64,000 nt of DNA from Sphingomonas jinjuensis (GTDB taxonomy: Bacteria > Pseudomonadota > Alphaproteobacteria > Sphingomonadales > Sphingomonadaceae): positions 342,859-406,858 of the forward strand of contig NZ_JACIEV010000004.1 in NCBI RefSeq assembly GCF_014197105.1, written 5' to 3'. Made by a program: the position numbers and the translations under genes. Positions 1 to 9,185 of this stretch are shown here, one piece after another. The notes under the pieces were generated by a model, which did no database searches, was not told the origin of the DNA, and saw only the letters and a list, made by a program, of their open reading frames with translations. The number at the start of each line of letters is the position of its first letter. The stretch's first letter is position 1.

Positions 1-269
1 CCGACGAGCGCCGCCTGTCCAACGCGATGCTCGACTATTGGACCAGCTTCGCCGCCACCGGCACGCCGCGCACCGCCGGCGGTCCGGCCTGGCCCGCCTT
101 CGACGCGACCCTCCCGATCATGCACTTTACGGCTGCACCGCGCGTCGAGCCCAGCCTGCTCGCCGGCATGTATGATTTCAACGAGGCGGTCGTCCGCCGA
201 CGCCGCGCCGCCGGCACGATACCCTGGAACTGGAACGTCGGCCTCAACGCACCGCTCCCCACCCCATGA
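1..269 (+). CDS. Type-B carboxylesterase, C-terminal fragment (truncated by window edge)
   Basis: An open frame enters from the left edge and ends at a TGA, encoding about 88 C-terminal residues. The segment LDYWTSFAATGTP followed by a Trp-Pro-Ala-Phe stretch is the usual C-terminal end of type-B carboxylesterases, where a helix and the phrase 'W..FA.TG.P' precede the last strands. The catalytic Ser and His lie outside the window. Two further type-B carboxylesterases occur in the window (20.5-22.1 and 36.2-37.7 kb). The family call is fairly safe; the substrate cannot be inferred. Confidence 0.75.
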   Translation, partial: DERRLSNAMLDYWTSFAATGTPRTAGGPAWPAFDATLPIMHFTAAPRVEPSLLAGMYDFNEAVVRRRRAAGTIPWNWNVGLNAPLPTP

Positions 270-329
270 CCTGATCGACGCCCGCTCCTATAGGCGTCCG
301 CTCGTCAGCGAATCAGGAGCGCCGCCGCC

Positions 330-1601
330 ATGACCGATCGCCGCGTGCTCGGGCTCGATTTCGGCACCACCAACACCGTCGCCGCGACCGCCGACGCACT
401 GATCCCGCTCGACGGCGCCGCCGACGGCGTATTCCGCACCGCGCTGTGCTTCTGGCACGACGAGGACGTCCGCGGCGGCCTCGCGGTCGAGGCGGGGCCG
501 GCGGCGATCCGCGAATATCTGGAATTTCCCAGCGACAGCCGCTTCATCCAGTCGTTCAAGTCGGTCGCCGCCAGCGCCTCGTTCGACACCGCGCCGGTGT
601 TCGAGAAGCGCTACCGCTTCGAAGACCTCGGCCGCCTGTTCCTCGACAAGCTGCGCAGCCATGCCGCTGGCGCGCTCGACCGGCTCGATCGCGTCGTCGT
701 CGGCCGCCCCGTCACCTATGCCGGCAGCCGCCCCGACGAGGCGATCGCGCGCCAGCGCTACGACGCGATGTTCGCTGGCTTCGCGCGCGACGTGCATTAC
801 GTCTACGAACCGCTCGCCGCCGCCTATGGCTTTGCCGCGCAGCTTGAGCAGCCCGCCACCCTGCTCGTCGCCGATTTCGGCGGCGGCACCAGCGACTTCT
901 CGGTCGTCCGCGTTGACGCTCCCGGCGCCGCCCAGCGCTGCACGCCGATGGGCCATGCCGGCATCGGCCTGGCCGGCGACCGTTTCGATGCGCGCATCGT
1001 CGACAAGCTCGTGCTGCCGTTCCTCGGCAAGGGCGGCGACTATCGCTCGTTCGACAAGGTGCTGGAAATTCCACCGGGCTATTTCGCCGATGTCGCCGAC
1101 TGGTCGAAGCTCGCACTGATGCGCAACCGCCGCACCCTCGCCGAGCTCGACCGGCTGAAGAAGAGCGCGCTCGATCCCGAGGCAATCGGCCGGATGATCG
1201 CGCTGATCGACAACGAGCTGGGCTTCCCCCTCTACGACGCGGTCAGCAAGCTGAAGCGTGCGCTCACCACCGGCAAGGGCGCCCATTTCGCCTTCCACGG
1301 CGCCGGCGTCGATATCGAGGCCGACGTCACCCGCGCCGAGTTCGAGGGCTGGATCGCCGACGACGTCCAGCGCATCGCCGCGACGCTCGACCGCGCCCTC
1401 GCCACCGCAGGCGTCGACGATGGCCGGATCGACCGCATCTTCCTGACCGGCGGCACCTCGCTCGTCCCCGCCGTTCGCCGCCTGTTCACCGATCGCTTCG
1501 GCGCCGAGCGCATCGTCTCCGGCGGCGAGCTGACCTCGATCGCGCACGGCCTGGCACTGATCGCCGGCGAAGACGACGTCACCGCCTGGACGGCGTCGTA
1601 A
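330..1601 (+). CDS. Short Hsp70-family ATPase (YegD-like)
   Basis: 423 aa. The N-terminus LGLDFGTTNT is the phosphate-1 loop of the Hsp70/actin ATPase fold. VADFGGGTSDFSV (near residue 180) is the phosphate-2 loop and FLTGGTSLVPAVRRLF (near 375) the adenosine motif. The protein stops soon after the nucleotide-binding domain, so the substrate-binding domain and lid of a 640-aa DnaK are missing or minimal. This length fits the YegD-like group, whose function is poorly defined. It is probably a cytoplasmic ATPase or atypical chaperone. The start is the first ATG after a GGAG-like stretch. The phospholipase-D-like gene follows 46 bp downstream on the same strand. Confidence 0.85.
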   Translation: MTDRRVLGLDFGTTNTVAATADALIPLDGAADGVFRTALCFWHDEDVRGGLAVEAGPAAIREYLEFPSDSRFIQSFKSVAASASFDTAPVFEKRYRFEDLGRLFLDKLRSHAAGALDRLDRVVVGRPVTYAGSRPDEAIARQRYDAMFAGFARDVHYVYEPLAAAYGFAAQLEQPATLLVADFGGGTSDFSVVRVDAPGAAQRCTPMGHAGIGLAGDRFDARIVDKLVLPFLGKGGDYRSFDKVLEIPPGYFADVADWSKLALMRNRRTLAELDRLKKSALDPEAIGRMIALIDNELGFPLYDAVSKLKRALTTGKGAHFAFHGAGVDIEADVTRAEFEGWIADDVQRIAATLDRALATAGVDDGRIDRIFLTGGTSLVPAVRRLFTDRFGAERIVSGGELTSIAHGLALIAGEDDVTAWTAS

Positions 1602-1647
1602 CCCTTTGACGATAGCCGCCGCCGCTCAAGTGAGTTAGCGACGCCCC

Positions 1648-3195
1648 ATGGCGTCTGACACCCTGCTCGAAACCGGTCGCAACTGCTGGCGGATCGAACG
1701 CGCCACGCGCGCGCGCGTCATCATCGATGCCGATGACTATTTCCGCATCGCCCGCGCCGCCATGCTGACCGCAAAGAAGCAGATCCTGCTCGTCGGTTGG
1801 GATTTCGACGCGCGCATCCGCTTCGGCGGCGATGTCGACGACGGCGCGCCGATCGAGATCGGCCGCTTCATCAGCTGGCTGGTGAAGCGGACGCCGGGGC
1901 TTCAGGTCCATATCCTCCGCTGGGATACCGGCGCGATCAAGACGCTTGCGCACGGCCGCACGCTGCTGCGCATCGCCAAGTGGATCGCCGACCCGCAGGT
2001 CCACCTGCGCCTCGACGGTCATCACCCGCCGGCAGGATCGCATCACCAGAAGGTCGTCGTGATCGACGACGCGGTCGCCTTCTGCGGCGGGATCGACATG
2101 ACCGTCGACCGCTGGGACACGCGCGACCACGACGACGACGCCCCCCGTCGCGTCGAGCCCGACGGCACGCCCTACGGCCCCTGGCACGACGCGACGACGC
2201 TGCTCGAGGGCCCCGCCGCGCGCGCGCTCGGCGACATGTGCCGCGGGCGTTGGCAGCTGTCGGGCGGCGACGAGCTGCCCGCCATCGACGACGTCGACAG
2301 CAGCTGGCCCACCGACGTCGCCGCCGACTTCACCGACGTCGAGGTCGGCATCGCGCTCACCGTCCCCGAAATGGCCGGCCAGGATCCGCGCCACGAGGTC
2401 GAGGCACTCTATATCGACCTGATCGCCCGGACGAAGAAGCTGTTCTACGCCGAGAGCCAGTATTTCGCCTCGCGCAAGGTCGCCGAGGCGATCGGCAAGC
2501 GCCTGCGCGAACCCGACGGCCCCGAATTCGTCATCGTCCATCCGGTGACCGCGCAGGGCTGGCTAGAACCGCTGGCGATGGACACGGCACGCGCCCGGCT
2601 GGTCGAGGCGCTGCGCGACCAGGACCCGCACCATCGCCTGCGCCTCTACAACCCCTACACCGCCGGCGGGACGCCGATCTACGTCCATGCCAAGGTGACG
2701 ATCGTCGACGACACGATCCTTCGGGTCGGCTCGTCGAACTTCAACAATCGTTCGCTTCGCCTCGACACCGAATGCGACATCGTCATCGATGCCGAGCGCG
2801 GTGGCAATGCCGACGAACGCCAGACCATCACCGCGATCCGCGACGGCCTGCTCGCCGAGCATCTGGGCGTCGACGTTGCCACGGTGGCGGCGACGATCGC
2901 GGAGACGCGCTCGCTGATCGAGACGGTCGAGCGACTGCGCGGCGACGGCCGGTCGCTACGCCCTTACGAGGTGCCCGAGCTCGACGCCGTCCAGGCATGG
3001 CTCGCCGACAACAAGATCCTCGATCCCGAAGGCCCCGGCGAGATGTTCGAGGCGCTGTCCGCGCGCACCCCGCTGCTCGCACGCCTTCGCCCCCATCGCC
3101 CACGAACCAAGGCGGGCAAAGCGGTAACGACCGGTGCCGGCATCGCCGCCGCGACGCTCGCCGCCGGCCTGTGGTGGAGCCGCCGTCGCCGCTGA
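1648..3195 (+). CDS. Phospholipase D-family protein (cardiolipin-synthase-like)
   Basis: 515 aa with two HKD motifs, the hallmark of the phospholipase D superfamily. The first is HHQKVVVIDD (about residue 132) followed by GGIDMTVDRWD. The second is VHAKVTIVDDTILRVGSSN (about 344) followed by FNNRS. The two halves form one active site that works through a phospho-histidine intermediate. The C-terminus has a short hydrophobic stretch (TTGAGIAAATLAAGLWW) and an Arg-rich end, suggesting a membrane anchor facing the cytoplasm. It could be a phosphatidyltransferase or a phospholipase; sequence alone does not decide. It lacks the N-terminal membrane helices of classical cardiolipin synthases. The ribosome binding site before the ATG is weak. 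Confidence 0.85.
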   Translation: MASDTLLETGRNCWRIERATRARVIIDADDYFRIARAAMLTAKKQILLVGWDFDARIRFGGDVDDGAPIEIGRFISWLVKRTPGLQVHILRWDTGAIKTLAHGRTLLRIAKWIADPQVHLRLDGHHPPAGSHHQKVVVIDDAVAFCGGIDMTVDRWDTRDHDDDAPRRVEPDGTPYGPWHDATTLLEGPAARALGDMCRGRWQLSGGDELPAIDDVDSSWPTDVAADFTDVEVGIALTVPEMAGQDPRHEVEALYIDLIARTKKLFYAESQYFASRKVAEAIGKRLREPDGPEFVIVHPVTAQGWLEPLAMDTARARLVEALRDQDPHHRLRLYNPYTAGGTPIYVHAKVTIVDDTILRVGSSNFNNRSLRLDTECDIVIDAERGGNADERQTITAIRDGLLAEHLGVDVATVAATIAETRSLIETVERLRGDGRSLRPYEVPELDAVQAWLADNKILDPEGPGEMFEALSARTPLLARLRPHRPRTKAGKAVTTGAGIAAATLAAGLWWSRRRR

Positions 3196-3208
3196 CGACG
3201 GCGCCCCG

Positions 3209-6200
3209 TCACTCCGTGACGGTGGTGACGTTGTCGTCCGAATTGCGATCGATCCGCGTGTTGTACGGATCGGCGCCCGCGAACGCCGGCTTGGCCGCCG
3301 TGTCCAGCACCACCGTCTGCTTCCCCGACCGGATCGGCAGCCGCTTCAGCGCCAGCACGTCCTTCGCCGCGAACGTGCCGCGGCCCGGCATCGCCGCGAA
3401 CGCGCCGAACTCCGCCGTCTCGGTCATCGGCGCCTCGCGCTCGTTGCCGCGACCGTCGGCATACAGCTTGTGCGCCTCGACCGTCAGCGTCGTGCGATAC
3501 CGCCCATTCGCCAGCCGGCTCACCGTCGCGCCGGTCGTCTTGATGTCGTACAGCGTGATGCGTTCGAACAGGTCGGTGATCAGCGCATTCTCCGCCGGGG
3601 TTGCCCCGCGCCGGAATTCGGCGATCAGGTCCAGGCTGCGCGGATAGGGCGGGCCGGTGAAGCGGAAGCGCTGGTCGTACCGCTTCAGCGCCGCATTGAC
3701 CCGCGCCTCGCCCAGCTCGTCCTTCAGCCGGTACATCGCCAGGCTGCCCTTGCGATAATGGATGTACTGCTGGTTCTCGACCCTGGCGAGCGGCAGCTCC
3801 TCGATCACCTCGCCGCCGCGGCTGCGCAGGTATCGATCCAGCTCATACTTCAGGAACCGGCGGATCTGGTCGCGCCCGTACAGATGCTCCATCACCATCA
3901 GCGCCGAATATTGCGCGAGCGTCTCGATCCCCATCGTCGCGCCCTGGTTGTCCGACGTGATGACCTGATGCGCCCACCACTGGTGCCCCAGCTCGTGCGC
4001 CGCGACATAGCTGACGTAATCGATCTTGTCGGGGTCGGAGAGGTCGGCGATGAAGCCGATCCCTTCGGAATAGGGCATCGTGCCGGCAAAGGCCTGCGCG
4101 AACTGCGCATAGTCCGGGAATTCGATGATCCGCGCCGACTTGAACTGGTACGGCCCGAACGCCGGCTGATACAGGTCGAGCCCGTGCGCGAACGCGGCCA
4201 GCATCCGGTCGACGTTGGCGCCGTGCTGCGGGTCGTAATACACGACCAAGTCGATGCCGTTGTGCATCCGGTGCTTCTCGGCATAGCGCCCGGCCTGGAT
4301 GGAATAGAAGTTCAGGATCGGCGCCGCGGTCACGAACCGCGCCGTCCGCCGCCCGTTCGCGGTCGTATCCGCCACCCGCTCGCCCGGCGCGATCGGGGTC
4401 TGGTCGGCATCGGTCGACACGGTGATGTCGGTCTTCACCCAATCGACGTGGAAGGCGCTGAAGCGCGTGCCGGCGAGATCCTCCAGCTTCGGCGGGCGCA
4501 ATTCCGACGGCAGGCCGTATTTGCGGCGCTTGGCGCGGTCCTGCAGCAGCTCCTGCCGGTCCATGCCGATCACCGGCGCGAACTCGCCGTTGTTGACGAA
4601 GGTGCCGTTGGCGACGACGCGGCTGTCGTTGCCGCTGTTGGCGAAGCCGCGCTGGCGCCGCTCGGTACGGAAATCGAGCGTCGTCGTCGCACCCGGGGCC
4701 AGCGGGGTCGACAGGCGGTAGACACGATACTGGAAGCGCGGGAAATCCTTGGCCACGCTGGCGCCCGGGATCGTGACCGACACCAGCTTCGTCCGGCGAT
4801 CGCCCAGCCTGACATCGACCCGGTCGAGCGGCCTGCCGGTGCGGTTCACCAGCACCATTCGCCCCGTCGCGGTCAGCCCCGGCTGGTCAGGCCGCAGGTC
4901 GACCGCGACCTTCACGGCCTGGACCGACGGCTGCGGCACCTTTTCGAACGGCAGCAGCGTCTTCTCATAGTCGGCGGCGAATTCGTCGTCCGATACCGGG
5001 GTGCGATACTCGTTCCAGACGTGGGTGTTGGTGTAGATGAACGCGCCGGTGGCGGCGAACACCGCCAGCGCCACCCCGCCGACGAGGCCGGCCCCGCCCT
5101 TCAGCCGCCGCGGCAAGCGCGCCAGCCGTGGCCGCAGCCGCGTCTCGGTCCCGCGCCGCCACAGCGCATGCGCCAGCACGACCAGCACCACCGCGAACGC
5201 CGACCAATAGAGGCGCAGCCACCACGCGCCGATCCAGAACCGCCCCTGGCCGTTCATGTCGGACAGCGGCACGCCCGGCCCGGCGCCATAGTTGTACAGC
5301 ACGTCGCCGAAGCCCAGCTGCCCCAGCGTCGTGCGCGCGACGATGTAGAGCACCATGATGCCCCAGCCGACGAACTTGTGCGGGCTGAGCGCCTGGACGA
5401 ACACCGCCAGCACCGCGAGCAGCGTATAGTCCACCGTCTCGGGCAGCACGTACCACAGCAGATACTTGCCGATCTCGAAGTGACTATAGCCGTGGAACAG
5501 CTGCATCAGCATCGCGCCGAGCACGCTGACGATCAGCGTCGAGAACAGCACCAGCGTCACCGCCAGCACCTTGGGCAGCACGAACGCCCAGTCGGGAATC
5601 GCGCTCGCGTCGATGATCTCGTGCGTCTTGCGGTCGCGCTCGCGCCAGACCAGCTCGCCGGCGTAATAGATCGCGACGATCACCGGGATGATCGAGAAAG
5701 ACCCCTCCAGCAGCTTGATGACGACGCGCGTCACCGGCAGCACCGGCGTGCCGAACACTTCGCCCAGATCGATCAGCGCCGCCATCGAGTTGAACAGGCC
5801 GAGCGCCAGCAGCACCGCATAGGCGGGGCTGCGGAACACTTGCACCATCTCCAGCCGGGTGCGCACCGCCAGCTGCGCCAGCGCCGTCTCGCGATCGTGG
5901 CGCGGGCTCGGCAGCGCGCCCGCCCGCCGCACCGTGACCGGCGCCTCGGCGTGCTCGGCCAGCGCTTCCGCCTTGCGCGCCTTCTTCGACGGTTTGGTGG
6001 CAAACTGGAACGTCGCATAGGCGATGCCCAGTGCCGCCGCCGATATCGCCAGCGACAGCAGCCGGTTCCACAGCAGGATACCCGCGATCGAGATCGTCAT
6101 CGCGTTGCGATCGGCCGCGGTCCAATATTTGGTCAGATAGCTCGCCGCGCCGATCCCCAGCGGCTCGCCATAGGCGCCCCACAGTTCATAGGCCGGGTTC

Positions 6201-6790
6201 TTGTCGAGCACGACGCTCGCCACCGTGAACAGGATCAGGAACGCGACGACGCCGACATAGGTCGCCATCATCGACCGCGTCACCGTCGCCAGCGCGAAGA
6301 ACAGCGCCGACGTCAGCAGGATGTTGGGCACCGCCAGGAACAGATAGGCCGACAGATAATAGGCCGGGTTGTTCGGCCCCAGCGTCTCGGCGTCGACCCA
6401 CGGCATCACGCTGCCGACCAGCACGCCCAGCGGCACCGCCAGAAAGCCCATCGCCGCCGCCAGGAACGCGCCGCCGAAGCGGCCGAACAGATACGCGCCC
6501 TTGGTGACGCGGGTCGCACGGACGATCGGGCCGAAGCCGGTCTCGTCGTCGCGCACCACCACGTTCGCGACGAACGCGGTCGACACGAACATGTAGAACA
6601 GCGTCAGGATCAGCATCATCTGCGCGAGCGCGAACGGCGCGTTCTTGTGGACGTTGCCGCCCGATCCGATCTGGATCTGGTCCACCGTGGTCGCGCCGAA
6701 CGCGAGCAGGAAGAAGATGACGACCGCGACCCAGAACACCGGGTTGCGCAGCTGATATCGCCATTCGAAGCCGAGGATGCCGGCGAACAT
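3209..6790 (-). CDS. ABC-2 type permease fused to M1-type aminopeptidase domain
   Basis: 1193 aa, starting at MFAGILGFEWRYQLRNP. The first half has about a dozen hydrophobic segments of an ABC-2 permease in two similar blocks (one from residue 1, one from about residue 240). The second half is exported and carries AAHELGHQWWAHQ, an HExxH zinc site, with the downstream glutamate in IETLAQYSAL. This layout matches gluzincin peptidases of the M1 group. It is the known 'ABC permease/M1 aminopeptidase' architecture, probably combining peptide or lipid export with periplasmic hydrolysis. An upstream extension of the frame overlaps the ATPase gene and is rejected, because the chosen ATG lies 11 bp after that gene's stop. 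Confidence 0.88.
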   Translation of the reverse strand: MFAGILGFEWRYQLRNPVFWVAVVIFFLLAFGATTVDQIQIGSGGNVHKNAPFALAQMMLILTLFYMFVSTAFVANVVVRDDETGFGPIVRATRVTKGAYLFGRFGGAFLAAAMGFLAVPLGVLVGSVMPWVDAETLGPNNPAYYLSAYLFLAVPNILLTSALFFALATVTRSMMATYVGVVAFLILFTVASVVLDKNPAYELWGAYGEPLGIGAASYLTKYWTAADRNAMTISIAGILLWNRLLSLAISAAALGIAYATFQFATKPSKKARKAEALAEHAEAPVTVRRAGALPSPRHDRETALAQLAVRTRLEMVQVFRSPAYAVLLALGLFNSMAALIDLGEVFGTPVLPVTRVVIKLLEGSFSIIPVIVAIYYAGELVWRERDRKTHEIIDASAIPDWAFVLPKVLAVTLVLFSTLIVSVLGAMLMQLFHGYSHFEIGKYLLWYVLPETVDYTLLAVLAVFVQALSPHKFVGWGIMVLYIVARTTLGQLGFGDVLYNYGAGPGVPLSDMNGQGRFWIGAWWLRLYWSAFAVVLVVLAHALWRRGTETRLRPRLARLPRRLKGGAGLVGGVALAVFAATGAFIYTNTHVWNEYRTPVSDDEFAADYEKTLLPFEKVPQPSVQAVKVAVDLRPDQPGLTATGRMVLVNRTGRPLDRVDVRLGDRRTKLVSVTIPGASVAKDFPRFQYRVYRLSTPLAPGATTTLDFRTERRQRGFANSGNDSRVVANGTFVNNGEFAPVIGMDRQELLQDRAKRRKYGLPSELRPPKLEDLAGTRFSAFHVDWVKTDITVSTDADQTPIAPGERVADTTANGRRTARFVTAAPILNFYSIQAGRYAEKHRMHNGIDLVVYYDPQHGANVDRMLAAFAHGLDLYQPAFGPYQFKSARIIEFPDYAQFAQAFAGTMPYSEGIGFIADLSDPDKIDYVSYVAAHELGHQWWAHQVITSDNQGATMGIETLAQYSALMVMEHLYGRDQIRRFLKYELDRYLRSRGGEVIEELPLARVENQQYIHYRKGSLAMYRLKDELGEARVNAALKRYDQRFRFTGPPYPRSLDLIAEFRRGATPAENALITDLFERITLYDIKTTGATVSRLANGRYRTTLTVEAHKLYADGRGNEREAPMTETAEFGAFAAMPGRGTFAAKDVLALKRLPIRSGKQTVVLDTAAKPAFAGADPYNTRIDRNSDDNVTTVTE

Positions 6791-6801
6791 GGCCAGCCCC
6801 C

Positions 6802-7731
6802 TCAGGCCGCGCGACGCGAGGCGTCGAGCGTGGAGAAATAGACGTCTTCCAGCCCGCCCTCGACCGGCTCGAACCCGTCGCCCGGCGACCCGTCCGCCAT
6901 GACGTGGATGATCGTCCGCCCGGCGAACAGCCGCGTCGAGATGACGCGATAGCGTGTCCGATACGCCTCCAGCTCGTCGCGCGGGATCGTCTTCTGCCAC
7001 ACCTGCCCGCGCGTCGCCGCGATCAGTTCGAGCGGCGGTCCTTCCAGCAGGATGCGCCCGCTCGCCAGCACCGCCATCCGCGGACACAGGTCGGCGACGT
7101 CCTCGACGATGTGAGTCGACAGGATCACGACGACGTTGTCGCCGATCTCGGCCAGCAGGTTGAGGAAGCGGTTGCGCTCTTCGGGGTCCAGCCCCGCGGT
7201 CGGCTCGTCGACGATGATGAGACGGGGGTTGCCGATCAGCGCCTGCGCGATTCCGAACCGCTGGCGCATACCGCCCGAAAAGCCGGCCAGCGCCTTCTTG
7301 CGCACCGACCACAGATTGACCTGGTTGAGCAGCGCCTCGACCGTGTCCTTGCGCTCGGCTCGACCGGCGACGCCCTTCAGCACCGCCATATGGTCGAGCA
7401 TGTCGTAGGCCGACACCCGCGGATAGACGCCGAAATCCTGCGGCAGATAGCCCAGGGTTCGCCGCAGTAGCTCGGGTTGCGCGATCACGTCGATGCCGTC
7501 GAACATGATGCTGCCCGACGTCGGCGTCTGCAACGTCGCGATCGTGCGCATCAGCGTCGACTTGCCCGCGCCATTGGGGCCGAGCAGCCCGAACATCCCC
7601 GGCGGAATCGTCAGCGTGACGTCGTCGAGCGCCCGCGTGCCGTTGCCATAGACATGAGTCAGCCGTTCGATCTGCAGCACTGGTCGTCCCCCCGACGTAA
7701 TGACGGGCAGCGTATCAGCCGTGTCACCCAT
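6802..7731 (-). CDS. ABC transporter ATP-binding protein
   Basis: 309 aa. Walker A GLLGPNGAGKST, ABC signature FSGGMRQRFGIAQAL, Walker B LIIVDEPTAGLDP and the switch STHIVEDVADL are all intact, so it should be an active ATPase. It is the partner of the permease-peptidase encoded 11 bp downstream in the same operon. The start MGDTADTLP was preferred over an upstream in-frame ATG, which would run into the promoter region shared with the divergent M24 peptidase gene 70 bp away. The family resembles multidrug or bacteriocin-type exporter ATPases; the substrate is unknown. Confidence 0.9.
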   Translation of the reverse strand: MGDTADTLPVITSGGRPVLQIERLTHVYGNGTRALDDVTLTIPPGMFGLLGPNGAGKSTLMRTIATLQTPTSGSIMFDGIDVIAQPELLRRTLGYLPQDFGVYPRVSAYDMLDHMAVLKGVAGRAERKDTVEALLNQVNLWSVRKKALAGFSGGMRQRFGIAQALIGNPRLIIVDEPTAGLDPEERNRFLNLLAEIGDNVVVILSTHIVEDVADLCPRMAVLASGRILLEGPPLELIAATRGQVWQKTIPRDELEAYRTRYRVISTRLFAGRTIIHVMADGSPGDGFEPVEGGLEDVYFSTLDASRRAA

Positions 7732-7801
7732 GTAAAGCACTAGTTGCCGGACAAGAACGACACGCCATTGCCGCGGCGCGAGCCGCCTGCGACGATGCCC
7801 C

Positions 7802-9130
7802 ATGACCCGCCTCTTCCTCCGCCTCCTCGCCCTGCTCGTCGCGCTGCCTCTGGGCGCCCATGCCCAGACCGCGCCCCGCGCCTATCCGCCGGTCCTCGAC
7901 ATGCGCGCCCGCGCTGCAGTCGAGGATCGCATCTTGAAGGAACGCCTCGACACCGTCGTGCCGGCGATCATGCGCGAACGCGGCGTCGACATGTGGATCC
8001 TGGTCGCGCGCGAGAATTTCGAGGATCCGGTGGTGCGCACGATGCTCGACGCGCGCAGCCTGGCGGCGCGGCGGCGCACGATCCTGATCTTCGCCGATCC
8101 CGGCGACGGGCGACCGGTCGAGCGGATGACCGTCAGCCGCTACGGCCTCGGCGGCCTGTTCGCGCCAGCCTGGGACCCGTCGGGCGAGCCCGACCAATGG
8201 CGCTGCGTGGCGGCGATCGTCCGCGAACGAAACCCGCGGCGGATCGCGGTCAATTCCTCTCGCCTCACCGCCTATGCCGATGGCATGACGCTGTCGGCCT
8301 GGGAGGAGCTGACCGGGGCGCTCGGCCCCGACTGGACCCGACGACTGGTCCGCGACGAGGTGCTGCCGGTGCGCTGGCTGGAAACCCGCATCCCCGCCGA
8401 AATCGCGCTCTACCCCGACATCGCGCGCCTGTCGCACGCGATCATCGCCGAGGCCTTTTCGCCCGCGGTCATCACGCCCGGCAAGACGACCGCCGACGAC
8501 GTCGTCTGGTGGATGCGCGACAAGGTGACCGCGCTCGGCCTCTCGACGTGGTTCCACCCCTCGGTCGCGATCAGCCGCCGCGGCGTCGCCACGCCGCTGG
8601 AGGGCGATACCGTCATCCAGCCGGGCGATCTCCTCTGGACCGACTTCGGCATCACCTATCTGCGCCTCAACACCGACATGCAGGAAAATGCCTACGTCCT
8701 TCGCCCCGGCGAGCGCGAGGCGCCGATGGGCCTGCGCGACGGCCTTGCCGCCAGCAACCGGGTCCAGGACGCGCTGACAGGCAGCTTCCGCACCGGCATC
8801 ACCGGCAACCAACTGCTCGCCACCGCCCGCGCCGCCGCGATCGCACAAGGGCTGGCGCCGACGATCTATTCGCATCCGATCGGCTATCATGGTCACGGCG
8901 CCGGCCCCTCGATCGGCTTCTGGGACAATCAGCAGCCCGATCCGCGCGGGCAGGGTGCGATCCACGCGAACACCGCCTGGTCGATCGAACTCAGCGCCAC
9001 CCACGCCGTGCCCGAATGGGGCGGCCAGCCGATCGGCTTCAAGACCGAGCAGGACGCCTGGTTCGACGGCAGGCGGGTAACCTATCTCGACGGGCGGCAG
9101 ACCAGGCTTCACCTGATCCCGTCACCGTGA
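7802..9130 (+). CDS. Exported M24-family metallopeptidase (Xaa-Pro aminopeptidase-like)
   Basis: 442 aa. The N-terminus MTRLFLRLLALLVALPLG followed by AHAQ is a Sec signal peptide with an Ala-x-Ala cleavage site, so the enzyme acts in the periplasm. The pita-bread fold metal ligands appear as TDFG, NTDMQ, YHGHGAGP and the acidic residue in WSIELS. The order Asp-Asp-His-Glu fits M24 peptidases such as aminopeptidase P and prolidase. It is transcribed away from the ABC/M1 operon and followed by another exported peptidase-like gene, suggesting a local peptide-degrading module. Confidence 0.85.
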   Translation: MTRLFLRLLALLVALPLGAHAQTAPRAYPPVLDMRARAAVEDRILKERLDTVVPAIMRERGVDMWILVARENFEDPVVRTMLDARSLAARRRTILIFADPGDGRPVERMTVSRYGLGGLFAPAWDPSGEPDQWRCVAAIVRERNPRRIAVNSSRLTAYADGMTLSAWEELTGALGPDWTRRLVRDEVLPVRWLETRIPAEIALYPDIARLSHAIIAEAFSPAVITPGKTTADDVVWWMRDKVTALGLSTWFHPSVAISRRGVATPLEGDTVIQPGDLLWTDFGITYLRLNTDMQENAYVLRPGEREAPMGLRDGLAASNRVQDALTGSFRTGITGNQLLATARAAAIAQGLAPTIYSHPIGYHGHGAGPSIGFWDNQQPDPRGQGAIHANTAWSIELSATHAVPEWGGQPIGFKTEQDAWFDGRRVTYLDGRQTRLHLIPSP

Positions 9131-9185
9131 CACGGCCCGGTTCGTCATTTACGGCAGCCACTTAGCCGCGATCACGGGAGAGATC

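Noticed and set aside
3134..6841. A 1235-aa open frame on the + strand opposite the ABC permease/peptidase gene
   Set aside because: It is rich in Arg, His, Gln and Asp without any fold motif, as expected from the antisense of a high-GC gene; the minus-strand gene has clear membrane helices and HExxH.
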